NCBI GenBank assembly: GCA_024138015.1
Contig: JAMXBB010000004.1
Coordinates: 110,447,443-110,511,442, forward strand
Reading direction: 5' to 3'
DNA: 64,000 nucleotides
From: Lumnitzera littorea
Taxonomy: Eukaryota > Streptophyta > Magnoliopsida > Myrtales > Combretaceae
Both the position numbers and the translations under genes were made by a program. This document shows positions 1 to 11,626 of the stretch, piece by piece (the first letter of the stretch is position 1; each line of letters opens with the position of its first letter). The notes below the pieces were generated by a model. That model worked only from the letters and a program-made list of their open reading frames with translations. It had not been told where the DNA came from and ran no database searches.

Positions 1-61
1 AAAAAAAAAAAAAAAGAAGGGAATGAACCTTGATGAATTTGCATGATTTTTATTTATCCCC

Positions 62-1925
62 ATGAAGAACCTTCACTGGATAAAGCACATGCACATACCC
101 AAAAACAATGCAAAACCAATCATACCAAGGAGGAGGCTTTCTGTTGGTGAGTACAAAAGAGCAGTTTCATGGTCAAAGTATTTGGTTTCTTCAGGAGGTG
201 AGATTAAAGGAGAAGGAGAAGAAGAATGGAGCGCAGACATGTCTCAGCTTCTGATTGGCCATAAGTTCGCTTCGGGAAGGTATAGCAGGATTTATAGAGG
301 GATCTATAATGATATTGATGTGGCTATCAAGATGATTAGCCAACCTGAAGAAGATGAGGAGTTGGTTGGTTTGCTCGAGAAGCAGTTCATGTCTGAAGTT
401 GCTTTGCTGTTCAGATTGCGGCATCCTAATATCATCACTGTGAGTAATTTCAATTCCTGTATTTGTGAATATTTGTTTCTTTAAAGGGGAAAAAAAAAAA
501 AAGTTTAATGGATGTGAATTTGATATTAATGATATGCCCATTTTGGGTTTGTATATTTTCAAAATTTAGTGCCTCTTTGTTTAATTTTTGAGTATCTTGT
601 TATATGGAATCTGATTTAATTTACTTTTATTTCAAAATTTTTCGCCAGATTAACTTGGATGTGAGTAATGGATTAAAAAAAAAAAAACCAGCGTCATATT
701 TTTTCCTTACTGAATCTGGAATTCATAGAATTAACAAAACGAGTCCTTGACAGTGTCAGACTCAAGAGAGGCTTGTCAAAATTGTGAAATCTTGAAGATA
801 TCACTTTTTTAAATGAAATCATTCGTATTAATTTTTTTTTATTTATATAGACTCGATCTTTATGGACTATATCGGAATAAGTAAATATATGGAATATCAG
901 ATAAATATACCTTATGCTTATATAGTCTATGAACATCGGGTCTATATTTAGTTTATTCCACTAGGATAGATGTAGTTTGCTACTGCCGTGAATTTTCTAC
1001 CCTTTCTTTTTCAATTTATAAATTCTGTCATTGAAATCCTAATTCATTTTTTTAACGTGGACGCTATGAAACTGATGGGGTTTAACGTATATGGTTAAAT
1101 TACGTTTTTTAAGGATCTGGTTTAAGATTTCAGTGAGCTGTTAACAGTAGGAAAGGAAGAGCAGAGATTGAAGTTCAACTGAATTAGTGCTATTGGATAT
1201 TATGAAATAGTCTGCCAATTTGGACAAAGCTAGAGCTTTCCAGAAAACATTTTTCAACATTTATATAATTAAAACTCTATATATCGAATATTATCATAGT
1301 ATTTTAATACGTTGCCGATTGTCGGTAGGGGTGGTCTATTAAAGAACATGCGAAAAATGGTTTCTATGTTCAAAAAACGGAAATCGTTTTTCTCGTTGTC
1401 CCCAGGTTTTTGTTTCATGAAAAATGGTTTTTTCCCAATTATTTCAATATTTATTAGTATCAAAACTTTAGAAATCATCAAACATTATTATTGCAATTTC
1501 GATATCTTGCAGCTTTTGGTAGTGCTTAATAGTAAGTGTCTTGGTGGTAGTAAAAGAGTGAGGTTGTAGTTAAATATCAATGATGGTGGTTAACTATGGT
1601 AAAATTATCTATCAAAATTGAGAAAAATTATCTTAAGTGTCAATTTTTATTTTCCAGCGGTCATCAACTAGTATTTCTAAAGGCTAGCCACCATGATAAC
1701 TATCATCGTTCACCACCACTTACAACTAAAAACACTACTAATCATTAACTCTTGATATCGCTAGAATGATATATGATATTTGTAAAGCTTTGATTGTATC
1801 AAATATAGGGAAAAATAAAAAAAAAAAAAGTCCAAGAAGCGATTTGCGCGAGAAATGAAAAAGAGGAAAAAACTGTTGGTGATAATTTTCTTGCACACTA
1901 CAAGGCTAAATTTTGACAGAGAACT

Positions 1926-1974
<49 letters not shown>

Positions 1975-3061
1975 CCTTTGAAGATGTTGAAAGTTAAGAA
2001 TGTGAATCTCATGTTCTTTTCACTAATGTAGTTTGTTGCAGCTTGTAAGAAGCCCCCTGTGTTCTGTATCATAACAGAGTACATGCCTGGAGGCTCTCTA
2101 AGGAAATACCTCCATCATCAGGATCCATATTCCATCCCGCTCAAATTGGTTTTGAAATTAGGCCTCGACATCGCGCATGGAATGCAATACCTTCACTCTC
2201 AGGGAATCCTTCACAGGGATTTGAAATCTGAAAATTTGCTCCTAGGAGAAGATATGTGTGTAAAAGTAGCAGATTTCGGTATATCATGCCGCGAGTCCCA
2301 GTGTAAAAATGCCAAGGGTTTCACTAGTACATACCGCTGGATGGCACCTGAAATGATCAAGGACAAGCATCATACTAAGAAAGTCGATGTTTATAGCTTT
2401 GGAATTGTCTTGTGGGAGCTTTTAACAACATCGATGCCGTTCGAGGACATGACTCCAGAACAGGCTGCATATGCAGTTTCTTACAAGGTACACCACATTA
2501 TGCAAAACGAGTCGTCTTGGATGAATATTTGCTGTTCTGAATTTGCTATCTCAAGTGTATTTCCGTCGATGACATGAGAAAATTTGAGATTGGTGGAATA
2601 AGCCTTAATGGTTTTACATAGGTTAACTCATGGATTAACGTGCGTTTTCTATATCTATGCGAGTTCATTGAGATGCTAAAATGAATTTTAGCAATGCAAA
2701 TCGAGAAGACTTAGAACTTAAGTGACAATGTGTCAACAATGTTTGAAATTTATATGGACACGATGGTAATGCTTATTGCAAGAACGCTTCTGTTTTTTCA
2801 TGTTTTCTGCAGAATGCAAGACCACCGTTGCCGCCAGATTGTCCCGCAGCATTCAAGCATCTCATAACGCGGTGTTGGTCGATATGTCCGGATAAGCGGC
2901 CGAACTTTGATGAGATTGTGACGATTCTGGAAAGATACGAGTACTCCTATGAACGGGATCCCGAGTTCTTTTGGTCATACCAACCATCTCCTGATCAAAA
3001 TGTATATAGATGCTTACCCAAATGTATTGTTGGTCATAGCTCTCCATCCTTAGAAGTCTAG
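62..3061 (+). CDS. HT1-like Raf-type Ser/Thr(/Tyr) protein kinase, 3 exons
   Basis: The coding exons are 62-439, 2032-2487 and 2813-3061, joined in phase 0 with GT-AG introns, giving 360 residues. The kinase domain runs from about residue 64 to 330: a glycine-rich loop (GHKFASGRYSRIYRG, 66-80), VAIK with catalytic Lys90, Glu112 in helix C, HRDLKSEN with Asp189, DFG at 207-209 and APE at 231-233. The N-terminal lead (RRRLSVGEYKRAVSWSKYL and EGEEEWSADMSQLL) is typical of plant HIGH LEAF TEMPERATURE 1 and close C-group Raf-like MAPKKKs, which act in CO2-controlled stomatal movement in Arabidopsis. I assign family by recalled similarity; orthology to HT1 itself is not proven. The start at 62 matches the family N terminus. 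One odd residue: Ser225 stands where the family usually has Gly in the GTYRWMAPE motif. Exon 3 carries the C-lobe end and a short tail rich in Pro, Cys and Ser. Confidence 0.93.
440..2031 (+). other. kinase intron 1 with (TA)n microsatellite
   Basis: This 1592-bp intron starts GTGAGT and ends TAG just before TTTGTTGCAGCT, which restores the family sequence FVAACKKPP. It holds a pure (TA) run of about 21 units near 1929-1971 and several A or T tracts. The open frames inside it on either strand have no recognisable content. Confidence 0.85.
2488..2812 (+). other. kinase intron 2
   Basis: This 325-bp intron begins GTACAC after the codons for AVSYK and ends CTGCAG before NARPPLPP. Reading through it would add an unrelated tail and a stop at 2577. 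Splicing restores the conserved C-lobe. Confidence 0.88.
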
Positions 3062-3549
3062 ATCGGTGAAAATTGAAAATAACTCAAGGAAAACATATAT
3101 TTAACTCATTTCCACTTATGAAAAAGATTCATAAGTCGGATTGTTTTATCAACATTATGATGAAATCTTTGCCATATTATTTATGAATTGAGCAGTGTGA
3201 TCTCATCATTCTCTTAAAAAAGATAATATAGGTTATATCATAATTGCATAAACACTAGTTTTTTAAATGGAATGAATTAAATATGATGTCCCTTTTTTCC
3301 CAAATTTGTATGTGTAAAAGATAATAGAAACAGGACAAATAGTAGTTTTGAGGAAATTTTTTTTACAATGTCAATGTCATATTTAAGAGTATATAAAAAC
3401 TTTATTTATTTCTTTGAAACTCAAATTATGATAAATGCAATAGCTTTGGGAGGATTGACATTAATACGGTATATTCAAGTGTTATAATAATGGTATGGTT
3501 CTCACTTTATTAATATTGAAGAGTAGTTAAGGTGGCAATTTGTTTTATA
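3062..3549. other. kinase 3' flank, no feature recognised
   Basis: AT-rich sequence after the kinase stop codon. It presumably includes the 3' UTR, but I cannot place the cleavage site. No second gene is visible before the repeat that starts near 3.55 kb. Confidence 0.5.
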
Positions 3550-6500
3550 TTTTTAAACCGTATAATTTACTAGGGATTTTCTTAAACTTCTTTTTATATA
3601 TCCAATAAACTTAGCTTTTTGAGTTTAGAGTCGAACATGAATGTCATGTATACTTTTTTTTTAGTCAACAAAATTGTGTAAAATTAAAACCAATTAAATT
3701 TTAAACTCAAAACCTAAAATAAATATGAAAAATATTACTATAGTAATCAAAATCCTAATTGTGTATAAAAATCTTAAATCTTATGTAGGCATAAGTACAA
3801 GAGATAGAGTCCAAACCTAGTAAAAAACCACAAAATTAGAACTCTAAGCTTATAAAGCGTATAAAATTTACCCTAATTGTGATAAAGTCTTAATTAGATA
3901 TGATTATCAATCGATATGCGTAATCATATAAAATCGCTAATGAACAAATAAATGTAACTCCTAAATACTAATAAACATAAAGAGTAATAAATTAATTAAC
4001 TAAACTAACATGATTACAAATATTATTTTATAATGATTTGTGATTTCATATGTGTATTAGGTTTATATTGATTTAATTTTACTACATATTTTATGTTTAT
4101 GTATTATATAGAATACATTAATTTTTCTTCTTATATTTTCTTTTATAATGATATCATATTATATCTTAATTATTACCCAAAAGTTGGAAAAATATCAAGA
4201 AAAGTAAAAAAGTCAACTTATAATTTTTCTTCTTTCTTTTTCTCCTTGCCTTTTCTTTCTTTTTTTTCTCTTTTTCTCCTTCCATATTTGATTGTGCAAG
4301 TGTCTTATAAGACTTATCACATGTAAGAAATTTAAAATTAAAGATAAAGCCAAATATCATTTTCACATTTCCTTTTTCACCTTTTCTTTTTCCCTTTCTT
4401 TTCTTTTCCTTATCTTTTTCTTTTTTTTTTTTCCCTCCTATCACCTGCCATTTGTCCCTCTAGAATACTTCATCATTTTCTCTCTTCCTTCACAATTTAA
4501 GCATAAAATCAAGCTTTCCCTTCCCATTTTTGAACCAACATCATTCCTTCTCCCTTTTCAATTTCAATCTTTTTATTTTTCTTTCTTTTTCCTTCCACCA
4601 TTACAAGATCTCAACCCCTACAAATCCTTTCATTTTTATTATCATTTTTCCATCAATTTAAGAAAAAGGAGGACATTTTACCAACAATTTCCAAGACAAA
4701 AGAGTAATTAGACTAATACTTATGTTGTATTTCATTTGTCTTTGTAATCTAAATTTATATGTACCATTTTATTGTATATGTATTTTATATTGTTTTAGGT
4801 ATTAGGAGTATGTAATGGTAATTTCATGTATTTTAGTATCTTTGTAACAAAACTATATGTACATGTATTTGAATTGTATGTATAGTTGTTCTTCTTTATG
4901 TTTATATATTTACTTATGTATATACTTAAGTAAATTTAATTATAGGTAGACATATATTATATTTACTTAGCTATATATACGGTATATGTGTATAATACCT
5001 GTACATATACATAATGTTAAGTATACTTACCTTATCATACATATATGCAAAATAATAAAAAATAATATAGATACATGTATACTCAAGTAGTAAATTATAG
5101 GAGTAGATATAAGTGCCTATATGTATACATATTACTATATTATTCTAAGATTTAAATAAGTATACATATAGTATAGTATGAGTATTTATATATGTACATA
5201 TACCAAAGATTACATACATATGTATATTAATTCCTAATTTTCTTAAAAATAGGTTAAGAGGTATAATTATATACATATTTGTATATATGTTGGGTGTGAT
5301 CTCCAAAATGAAGAATAAGAGTTATTTTTCAATATTTAATAATTTATAGTAATATTAATATATGTATATATTAATATAACATATTAGAAAAATTGCAAAA
5401 ATTAAAAGAATTACGAAAATTGCAACGTGGACCAATAAAAATTTACCACATCAGCTTCTCCTAAAATTTCCAACTAAAATTGCAAATTATGAAAAGTAAT
5501 AAGAAAATAATAATGAATAATTAATTAGAAAATTAAAATTATAAGAAAAAAGTAGTAAATTAGTAATTTAAGCTTAAAATATAAAAATAACAAAATTATT
5601 ACAAAATGAGCCCAAAAATAAAAATATTTTGCAAATATAAAATTTAAAAATCAATTAAGTAGTAAAATCAATAAAGAAATGCTTAAAATGATAAATAAAA
5701 ATATTTGAGCAAAAAATAAATAAATCTATAACACCTTAGTCCCATAATAGAAAATGTGAGTTACAATGTTTAGAACGAATTTCGTTACCTGAAATTTTAT
5801 TCGTAAACGATAAAAATCGATTATAAGATCTTAATAATTAGAGATAAAATGAAAAAAATTATACGTTACTAAAGATTTAAGGTAAACCAAAAAAGATATA
5901 TAAGATAATTAAGTTAACTGGCCTTATAAACTAATAATGAGGATAAGCCCTTAAAGTAAGCAAATAAATAAATAAATAAGATATAATTATTTATAAATAT
6001 ACGCATATTTTCTATTTATCCTAATAAATAAATTAAATCATGTTCATTCCATGTTTAGGTTATCGTAAGAAATTAGGCAGACTACAATAGACATATAGTT
6101 AACTGAGAAGTCTAGTCTTTTTAAGAATTTGTAAGTTTTATTATCTTTTAGGTACTTCATTATTATATTCTAAAAATTCTAAGGGCCTATAAAGTGAGCA
6201 TTAATCTCAGTAAGGGAATTCTAATAACCTACTATTTGCTTGTACCTGATACTTGCTCAATGTTTTGCTAGTTGTTATTACTTATGTGTCTGAATGACTG
6301 CTTTGCCTATATGTCATCATCCGTGTGATTACCTACTTAAATCGATAAATATAAATATCTGACCAAAATAATTAATTATATTTGTTGCATATCTATAACT
6401 TAACTAGTATACTTATGGAGAGTACTAGCTTTACAAATTTTTTAGAAAAATATCTTTGGAAATATTTTTTCTAATCTTAAATAGATTTTTGCATGATTTA

Positions 6501-7531
6501 TGTAAGGGCTCGTAGTGCTTATTGATGATATTTTTATCGTTCAAGTAAAGCTAATATGTTATCTTTAATTGATAGTAAGAAGACTCGCATAATTGTGCCA
6601 GTAAGACATTGGATATATTTTGATATTAAGAGAACTCGTATAATTGTACTCGTAGAGCCTTAGATATATTTTAACAGTGAGATGACTCGCATAATAGTGC
6701 TCATGGGCCTTAGATATATTTTTATAGCGAGAAGACTCACATAGTTATACCCGCGAGGCTTTAGATATGATTTGTTAATGGTAAATAGCCCTAGTTGGGG
6801 TTCGCTTTTTTGGATTAGTATTTTTTTTTTCGACTAAAGTAATAGTCGAGTATCATTTAAAGGGATGATGCCCTCAAGTAGCCTTATGTGGTTAAGGTAA
6901 AGTACCCTATACAGGTAAGTACGTGGAACAATCGACATATGAATGATATAAATTTATACAATCAATAGTTCCAGATTCTTATGAATGCATTACTTACATT
7001 CAATGCGTATACATTCATTTCGTTTATAAATAGACTTGTATATGTACTAATAATATTCGATAACTTGCTTAAATGATAGTTGTGAGGAACGAATTTACTA
7101 AGCTATGGTTTACTTATTCTCATGTAGCTTTTTATGCAGGTTCATTTAAGTAGGGACTAAGATAAATCTCGAGTGTAAAGTACAAATCGAAAATATGTAT
7201 AATAATGTTAGAGTTAGTTGAGAAATGTATAACTGGTACAAAAATATTCTTTGTCGAAAATATTTATATGTTAAGATTTTATATAATTTAGTAATTATTG
7301 CAATTTATAAAATTGACTTACCCTATTTTATTATTTGATAGAAAATATCGATTCTTTATGGTTTTAAGGAATTATGAAATATTAGATATCCATAATTATT
7401 TATATATTATGATAAGTTAATAAATTAAAAATCAGAAACCTTAGTAACTAATTAAATATAATCTTGTAATCTCTGATTTAGAAGATGATTTTCGTATCAT
7501 GAATATATACGTGATATGAAAATTTTAGACA
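3550..7531 (+). mobile_element. old solo-LTR-like copy C' (Ty3/gypsy type)
   Basis: This ~4-kb block is the inverted relative of the LTR at 14729-18360. Matching landmarks in order are AATTAAATTTTAAACTC near 3693, CTAAGCTTATAAAG near 3845, a polypyrimidine stretch at 4220-4660, CGATAAAAATCGA near 5809, the 'ATAGTCGAGTATC' segment near 6842 and TTTTCGTATCAT near 7490. The family's LTR sense end is read by comparison with copies that end in GGGCGTAACA, so this copy is sense +. The right end near 7531 is inferred from alignment; the left end is uncertain by about 100 bp and I found no target-site duplication. No primer binding site follows it, so it is probably a solo LTR. Confidence 0.6.
6573..6774 (+). 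repeat. four-unit ~51-bp tandem repeat inside LTR C'
   Basis: Four diverged units each contain a core like 'agaagactcgcataattgt' followed by a GGATATATTTT-type end, at a period of about 50-51 bp. The homologous part of copy C (about 15490-15600, opposite strand) carries fewer units, so the array has changed length between copies. Confidence 0.75.
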
Positions 7532-8018
7532 ATTTTACTAAACATTCTTTAACATCCTGACACCCTTAAAGAATAATATATAGCGTAGATTCATTTCATT
7601 GTTCAAAAATGGAAAACATCAATGTTGAACTCCAAACCTCGTAATTGTTGTAGATAAAAGTTTTTTCTCCAGCAATACCATACCATTTCGGAGAATTTTC
7701 ATATAATATAAATGAATAGAAAGATGTGTAAATAATAAAATTTATATTAGTAGTCAATGCTTTAGGAATAGGATATACTTAAATATCATATCTAAATATA
7801 ATTGAATAAAAACAAGATAGATGATAATTTTAAGAAAATCTTTAAACATATAAAAAGTATCTCTATTATAACATTCAAGGGACATGTGTACCCTTTTTAG
7901 TAATTAAAACTTAGATATAAAAGGAGATTTGAGTAATGCAATATAGGGAAATTATACGGAGTAAAGTTACCTAAAACGCATAAAAATAAAAAATTAAAGT
8001 CTAGACCTTTTATCATCA
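7532..8018. other. AT-rich spacer, nothing recognised
   Basis: No open frame or repeat boundary is recognisable between the LTR-like block and the tRNA gene. The stretch just before the tRNA is A-rich. Confidence 0.4.
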
Positions 8019-8022
8019 GACG

Positions 8023-8093
<71 letters not shown>

Positions 8094-8098
8094 CGTCA
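8019..8098 (+). tRNA. tRNA-Leu(UAG)
   Basis: This is an 80-nt class II tRNA that decodes CUA (and related) leucine codons in the cytosol. The acceptor arm pairs GACGGTT with AGCCGTC and the discriminator base is A at 8098. The anticodon stem is CCAGA/TCTGG (8046-8050 and 8058-8062) around the loop TTTAGGC, with anticodon TAG at 8053-8055. The long variable arm expected for leucine is present. The pol III A box TGGCCGAGTGG is at 8026-8036 and the B box GGTTCAAATCC at 8077-8087. There is no intron and no encoded CCA, as expected for a nuclear gene. A TTTTT terminator follows at 8104-8108. Confidence 0.97.
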
Positions 8099-8103
8099 AT
8101 TTA

Positions 8104-8108
8104 TTTTT
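8104..8108 (+). terminator. pol III T-run terminator of tRNA-Leu
   Basis: Five consecutive T residues lie six bases after the mature tRNA 3' end, the usual pol III stop signal. Confidence 0.8.
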
Positions 8109-10249
8109 ACTTAACTCTCCTTTCCTTTTTCTTATGTCTCGCAGCCCAGCCCAGATATGAAGCCCATTTGTCCAGGACAACAACCATACCACGAGTTTGC
8201 AATTTGATATTTGTATATTTTACTTCTTTAGAACGTCCATTTAAATGTCTCCGCTAGGATATATATATACATACGATAAGTCATTGTATAATTAAAGCTA
8301 TAAAGTAGCAAAAAGCAAAAGGTTTCTTTGGAAAAGCTTTCCAAATATTTGTTACACTTAACTCTTGTAATTATCAAATATTTCTTATTTCAAATAATCA
8401 CGGGTAAATAGTCATTCTTAGTAGTTGGAAGCGGAAAATAGCGATGGTGGAACCACCACAAAAGAAAAAACTGCAACAAAGTCTATGTTTACTATCTTAG
8501 GTTTAGCTTGATTTGCAAGTATATACTTCAACTAACTTTTAAATACCAACATGATTAACATAATGTTATCCGATGACTTGTAATTTCCAACCAATCACGA
8601 TGCAATACATGCCAATCTTTATCACATGTATACATGATAATACTTTATACCCTAAAAATAAATAATGATAAAAACACGCACATAAATTTACTTATCAAAC
8701 CAAAATAATTAAAATCAAGTAGGGAAAAAAAAAGAAAAAAAAAGGTGGAGCTAAGGGCAATGAATTTGGCATTCTCTATCGACAACCTCTATGAAGCCGA
8801 AGGCAATCAATTTCTTGATGAGTTTAAGGTTTTTCCCATCTTATAGTAAATTACAGTTGATATTAAATTTCTCAAACAATTATTATTAAGCTAATTTCAT
8901 TGTAAACTAATATTATGAATATTAGTCTCAAATTATAGTGATGATGTTTGATTCACTCTTTTCTCAAATGTTATAATATGCATAGTTGAAAAAAAATAAA
9001 TAAAAAGGACCATTTTCATCAAGTGTTATTAATAAATTCTTGTTTTCTTTTGTACCATACTCCCCCAATGGCATTTGTCCACTACCAAGATATGACCATG
9101 CTGGTAGTATTATCATCCCCTTAAAGTTTGAAGGTCTCTATCCCTAGAAACGTGATGCAAGCTATTAGTATCCTTTCTTTGGTTGCCCATACTTGGAGCC
9201 AAAAACAATAGAATCATCTAATAAATTTTCCTTTTTTTTTTTTGGAAGTCATAATTATTTTAGATATGTCAGGATACACTTGTTAATATATATATTTATT
9301 TGGGTTTTCAAGAAATATCATTTCTTTGGCCTTAAAATAAATGTGTGTATATAAGCATATATATGTATGAATGGAAGCTGCAGAAGGCAAGTACAATTGC
9401 TTAGACCCTTTTTATTTCCCATTTTGGTGCTATTTTTATTAATTTATTAACATAAAGGGCTGCACATAGATTAACGTAACTATACGTGATTTTATTTTTG
9501 GATATACTTAATCTTACTTAAAACTTATTCTATCTACCTTTTTTTAATAAATATGCATATATATATATATATATATATTGTAATTATTTTATTAAAACTA
9601 AACGAATTTGGGGTTTCATTGACATTTTATTACTTAAAACACAATGATATTTTGCTGCCCCGGGTAATGTAATGTAAACATAGTTTACGTTTTTTCTTGC
9701 ATGGACATTCATATTTCGACAATCAACATGGTATTTGCTTATGTTTCAAAATATGCCCTTCGTGTCACTTGGAGGTACAATTCAAAATTTCTGTTAGAAA
9801 TACTAATCATTTGTCATACTGCTTTATGTTATAGATATGCCATGGAGACATGTTTGACAGCTTGATTTAACATGAGAAATTTATGCTTTAGCAGATCGGT
9901 GAGACAGATTAAATCATGGCATCAATATATAATAAATAAATATAAACACAAAGTCATGAGCGGACAGAAAGTTGGAATTAAAAAAATCTACTAGTGGATA
10001 AAAAATCTTGGAGAAAGAGCAAGGGTCCCATATTGTGAACAGTGATTGCTCATGAACAGCCTTGCTTCTAGGTAGGAAAAGGTACTTGAAAACAATTATA
10101 TGTTCACGCACTTGAGACATAAATATCATTTTATTATATATAAAGGCTAACAGGTCTGTCATCTTTTGTTACCCTATACACGCCTACCTAAAATAGCAAA
10201 ACATCAAACCTGACTATGAGACATAAATATCATTTTATAGATATCATCA
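8109..10249. other. intergenic, no gene recognised
   Basis: AT-rich sequence with short homopolymers and a (TA)n run near 9556-9580. A 20-bp exact direct repeat (GAGACATAAATATCATTTTA) sits at 10114-10133 and 10218-10237 and brackets the segment discussed as the 59-bp bookend. No coding region is convincing on either strand. Confidence 0.4.
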
Positions 10250-11059
10250 TGTCACATCTTAAATTTATAAGACGCTAACAGTCTTAGCTGCTAATATAGG
10301 TATAACCTACATAAGACGTTCATCACTCTATTACTTGAAAGCATCTAATTCAATATTTGATAAAAATCAACATGTGGTGTAATTTTTTGAAATAGCTATT
10401 GAAAATAATTTTATAGCTTAAATGTACAAGAAAAAATTAAGTTTTATAAATCGTACATGGAATGAAACCTTGAATCTAATAAAAATTTTAAAAACTAAAT
10501 TTTTACGAAAAGATAAAGTATCTACAAAAATTTGAATTAAATCTACATACTTACAGAGTACGGAATAAATCTCATTAGTTGAAAACTATGGTTACCCAAG
10601 AAGACCCTATTAGTTTTCCTAAATATTAGTATAATTAATAAATCAAGTAAAAATCCAGTTAGGTAGTTTTAAATCTCACTCCTTAACCTCGTTACCTAAT
10701 CTTCTAAAACTTGAATTAGTACTAGTAAATCTATTAGGAAACTTGCAAAATAGCTATAAGAGAATAAGTGATAATTTACTCAACAAGTAAAATAGAGATA
10801 ATAACACATATCCAACACAAAGCAACTAGCATTTTAAAGCAAGTTTAGTTAAATGTTATGCATGTATAAGTAAGTGCATCGCAAGACATTATCCAGTTTG
10901 TTATGAGATTAGAAAAATTACGCCCTCTTTAATCTAAGTTGAAGAGTTTGACGTTGCGTTCTTCATAGATTAGAACCAAACCAAGCCTTATGCAATGGAG
11001 AAATACGCTCCGCTTGAGACTTTACTTCGAACCATGGTCTCCAACCTTACTGCGACCTC

Positions 11060-11287
11060 TGTAATACCCCTTACATGCCTGGAGAGAGGAACTCTAATCA
11101 TCGAGGCGCCTTTTGGTGTAGTGGCTCGGAGTACGTCGAAACTCCGGAGTTAAGCGTGCTCATGTTGGAGCAATCCCAGGATAGGTGACCTCCTGGGAAG
11201 CAGCTGCACCAAGGGACAAAACCGTGCGGCGTTTCATGCCAAAGCGGACAATACCTCAATGGAAGGAGTTCCGGTCGGATCGTTACA
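11060..11287 (+). repeat. Cassandra left LTR with 5S-rRNA-like promoter
   Basis: The 5S-like part covers about 11105-11210. It has the A-box region CTCCGGAGTTAAGCGTGCT at 11142-11160, the intermediate element GATAGGTGACC at 11180-11190 and the C box TCCTGGGAAG at 11191-11200. The intermediate element carries an A where canonical plant 5S and the right LTR have G (GATGGGTGACC), so the right LTR keeps the better promoter. Confidence 0.93.
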
Positions 11288-11398
11288 GAATGGTATCAGA
11301 GCATTCCACCAGCCGGAAGGGCGTGGCCCTGCCTGGTGGTTGTCTTGGACCTGTGTAACGAAATTGACGAGGGCGTCAATTCTGTAAGGGGGGTGGAT

Positions 11399-11626
11399 TG
11401 TAATACCCCTTACATGCCTGGAGAGAGAAACTCTAATCATCGAGGCGCCTTTTGGTGTAGTGGCTCGGAGTACGTCGAAACTCCGGAGTTAAGCGTGCTC
11501 ATGTTGGAGCAATCCCAGGATGGGTGACCTCCTGGGAAGCAGCTGCACCAAGGGACAAAACCGTGCGGCGTTTCATGCCAAAGCAGACAATACCTCAATG
11601 GAAGGAGTTCCGGTCGGGTTGTTACA
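11399..11626 (+). repeat. Cassandra right LTR with 5S-rRNA-like promoter
   Basis: It matches the left LTR at 223 of 228 positions. The A-box region is at 11481-11499, the intact intermediate element GATGGGTGACC at 11519-11529 and the C box TCCTGGGAAG at 11530-11539. Pol III transcription from this region is known for the family; activity of this copy is not shown here. Confidence 0.93.

Larger units (their letters stand above)
11060..11626 (+). mobile_element. Cassandra TRIM retrotransposon, full length
   Basis: This 567-bp element has two 228-bp LTRs (11060-11287 and 11399-11626, both TGTAATACCCC...GTTACA). They differ at five positions, all transitions. The 111-bp internal part has the initiator-Met-type binding site TGGTATCAGAGC at 11291-11302 and the polypurine tract AAGGGGGGTGGA at 11386-11397. 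A 5-bp target-site duplication ACCTC flanks it (11055-11059 and 11627-11631). Each LTR carries a 5S-rRNA-like segment, the hallmark of Cassandra. It encodes no protein and would rely on enzymes of other elements. It sits inside LTR A, while the paralogous positions in LTR B, solo LTR D and the last LTR of the window are uninterrupted. Confidence 0.96.

Noticed and set aside
191..562. 123-codon minus-strand frame over kinase exon 1
   Set aside because: Antisense shadow of a well-supported exon; no family resemblance.
4166..4711. Lys/Glu-rich minus frame and Phe/Ser-rich plus frames
   Set aside because: Products of a long polypyrimidine tract within an LTR-like repeat.
11105..11210. Free-standing 5S rRNA gene
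   Set aside because: The 5S-like stretch is repeated exactly within both LTRs of a TRIM with binding site and duplication, and it is diverged from a functional 5S gene outside the promoter boxes.
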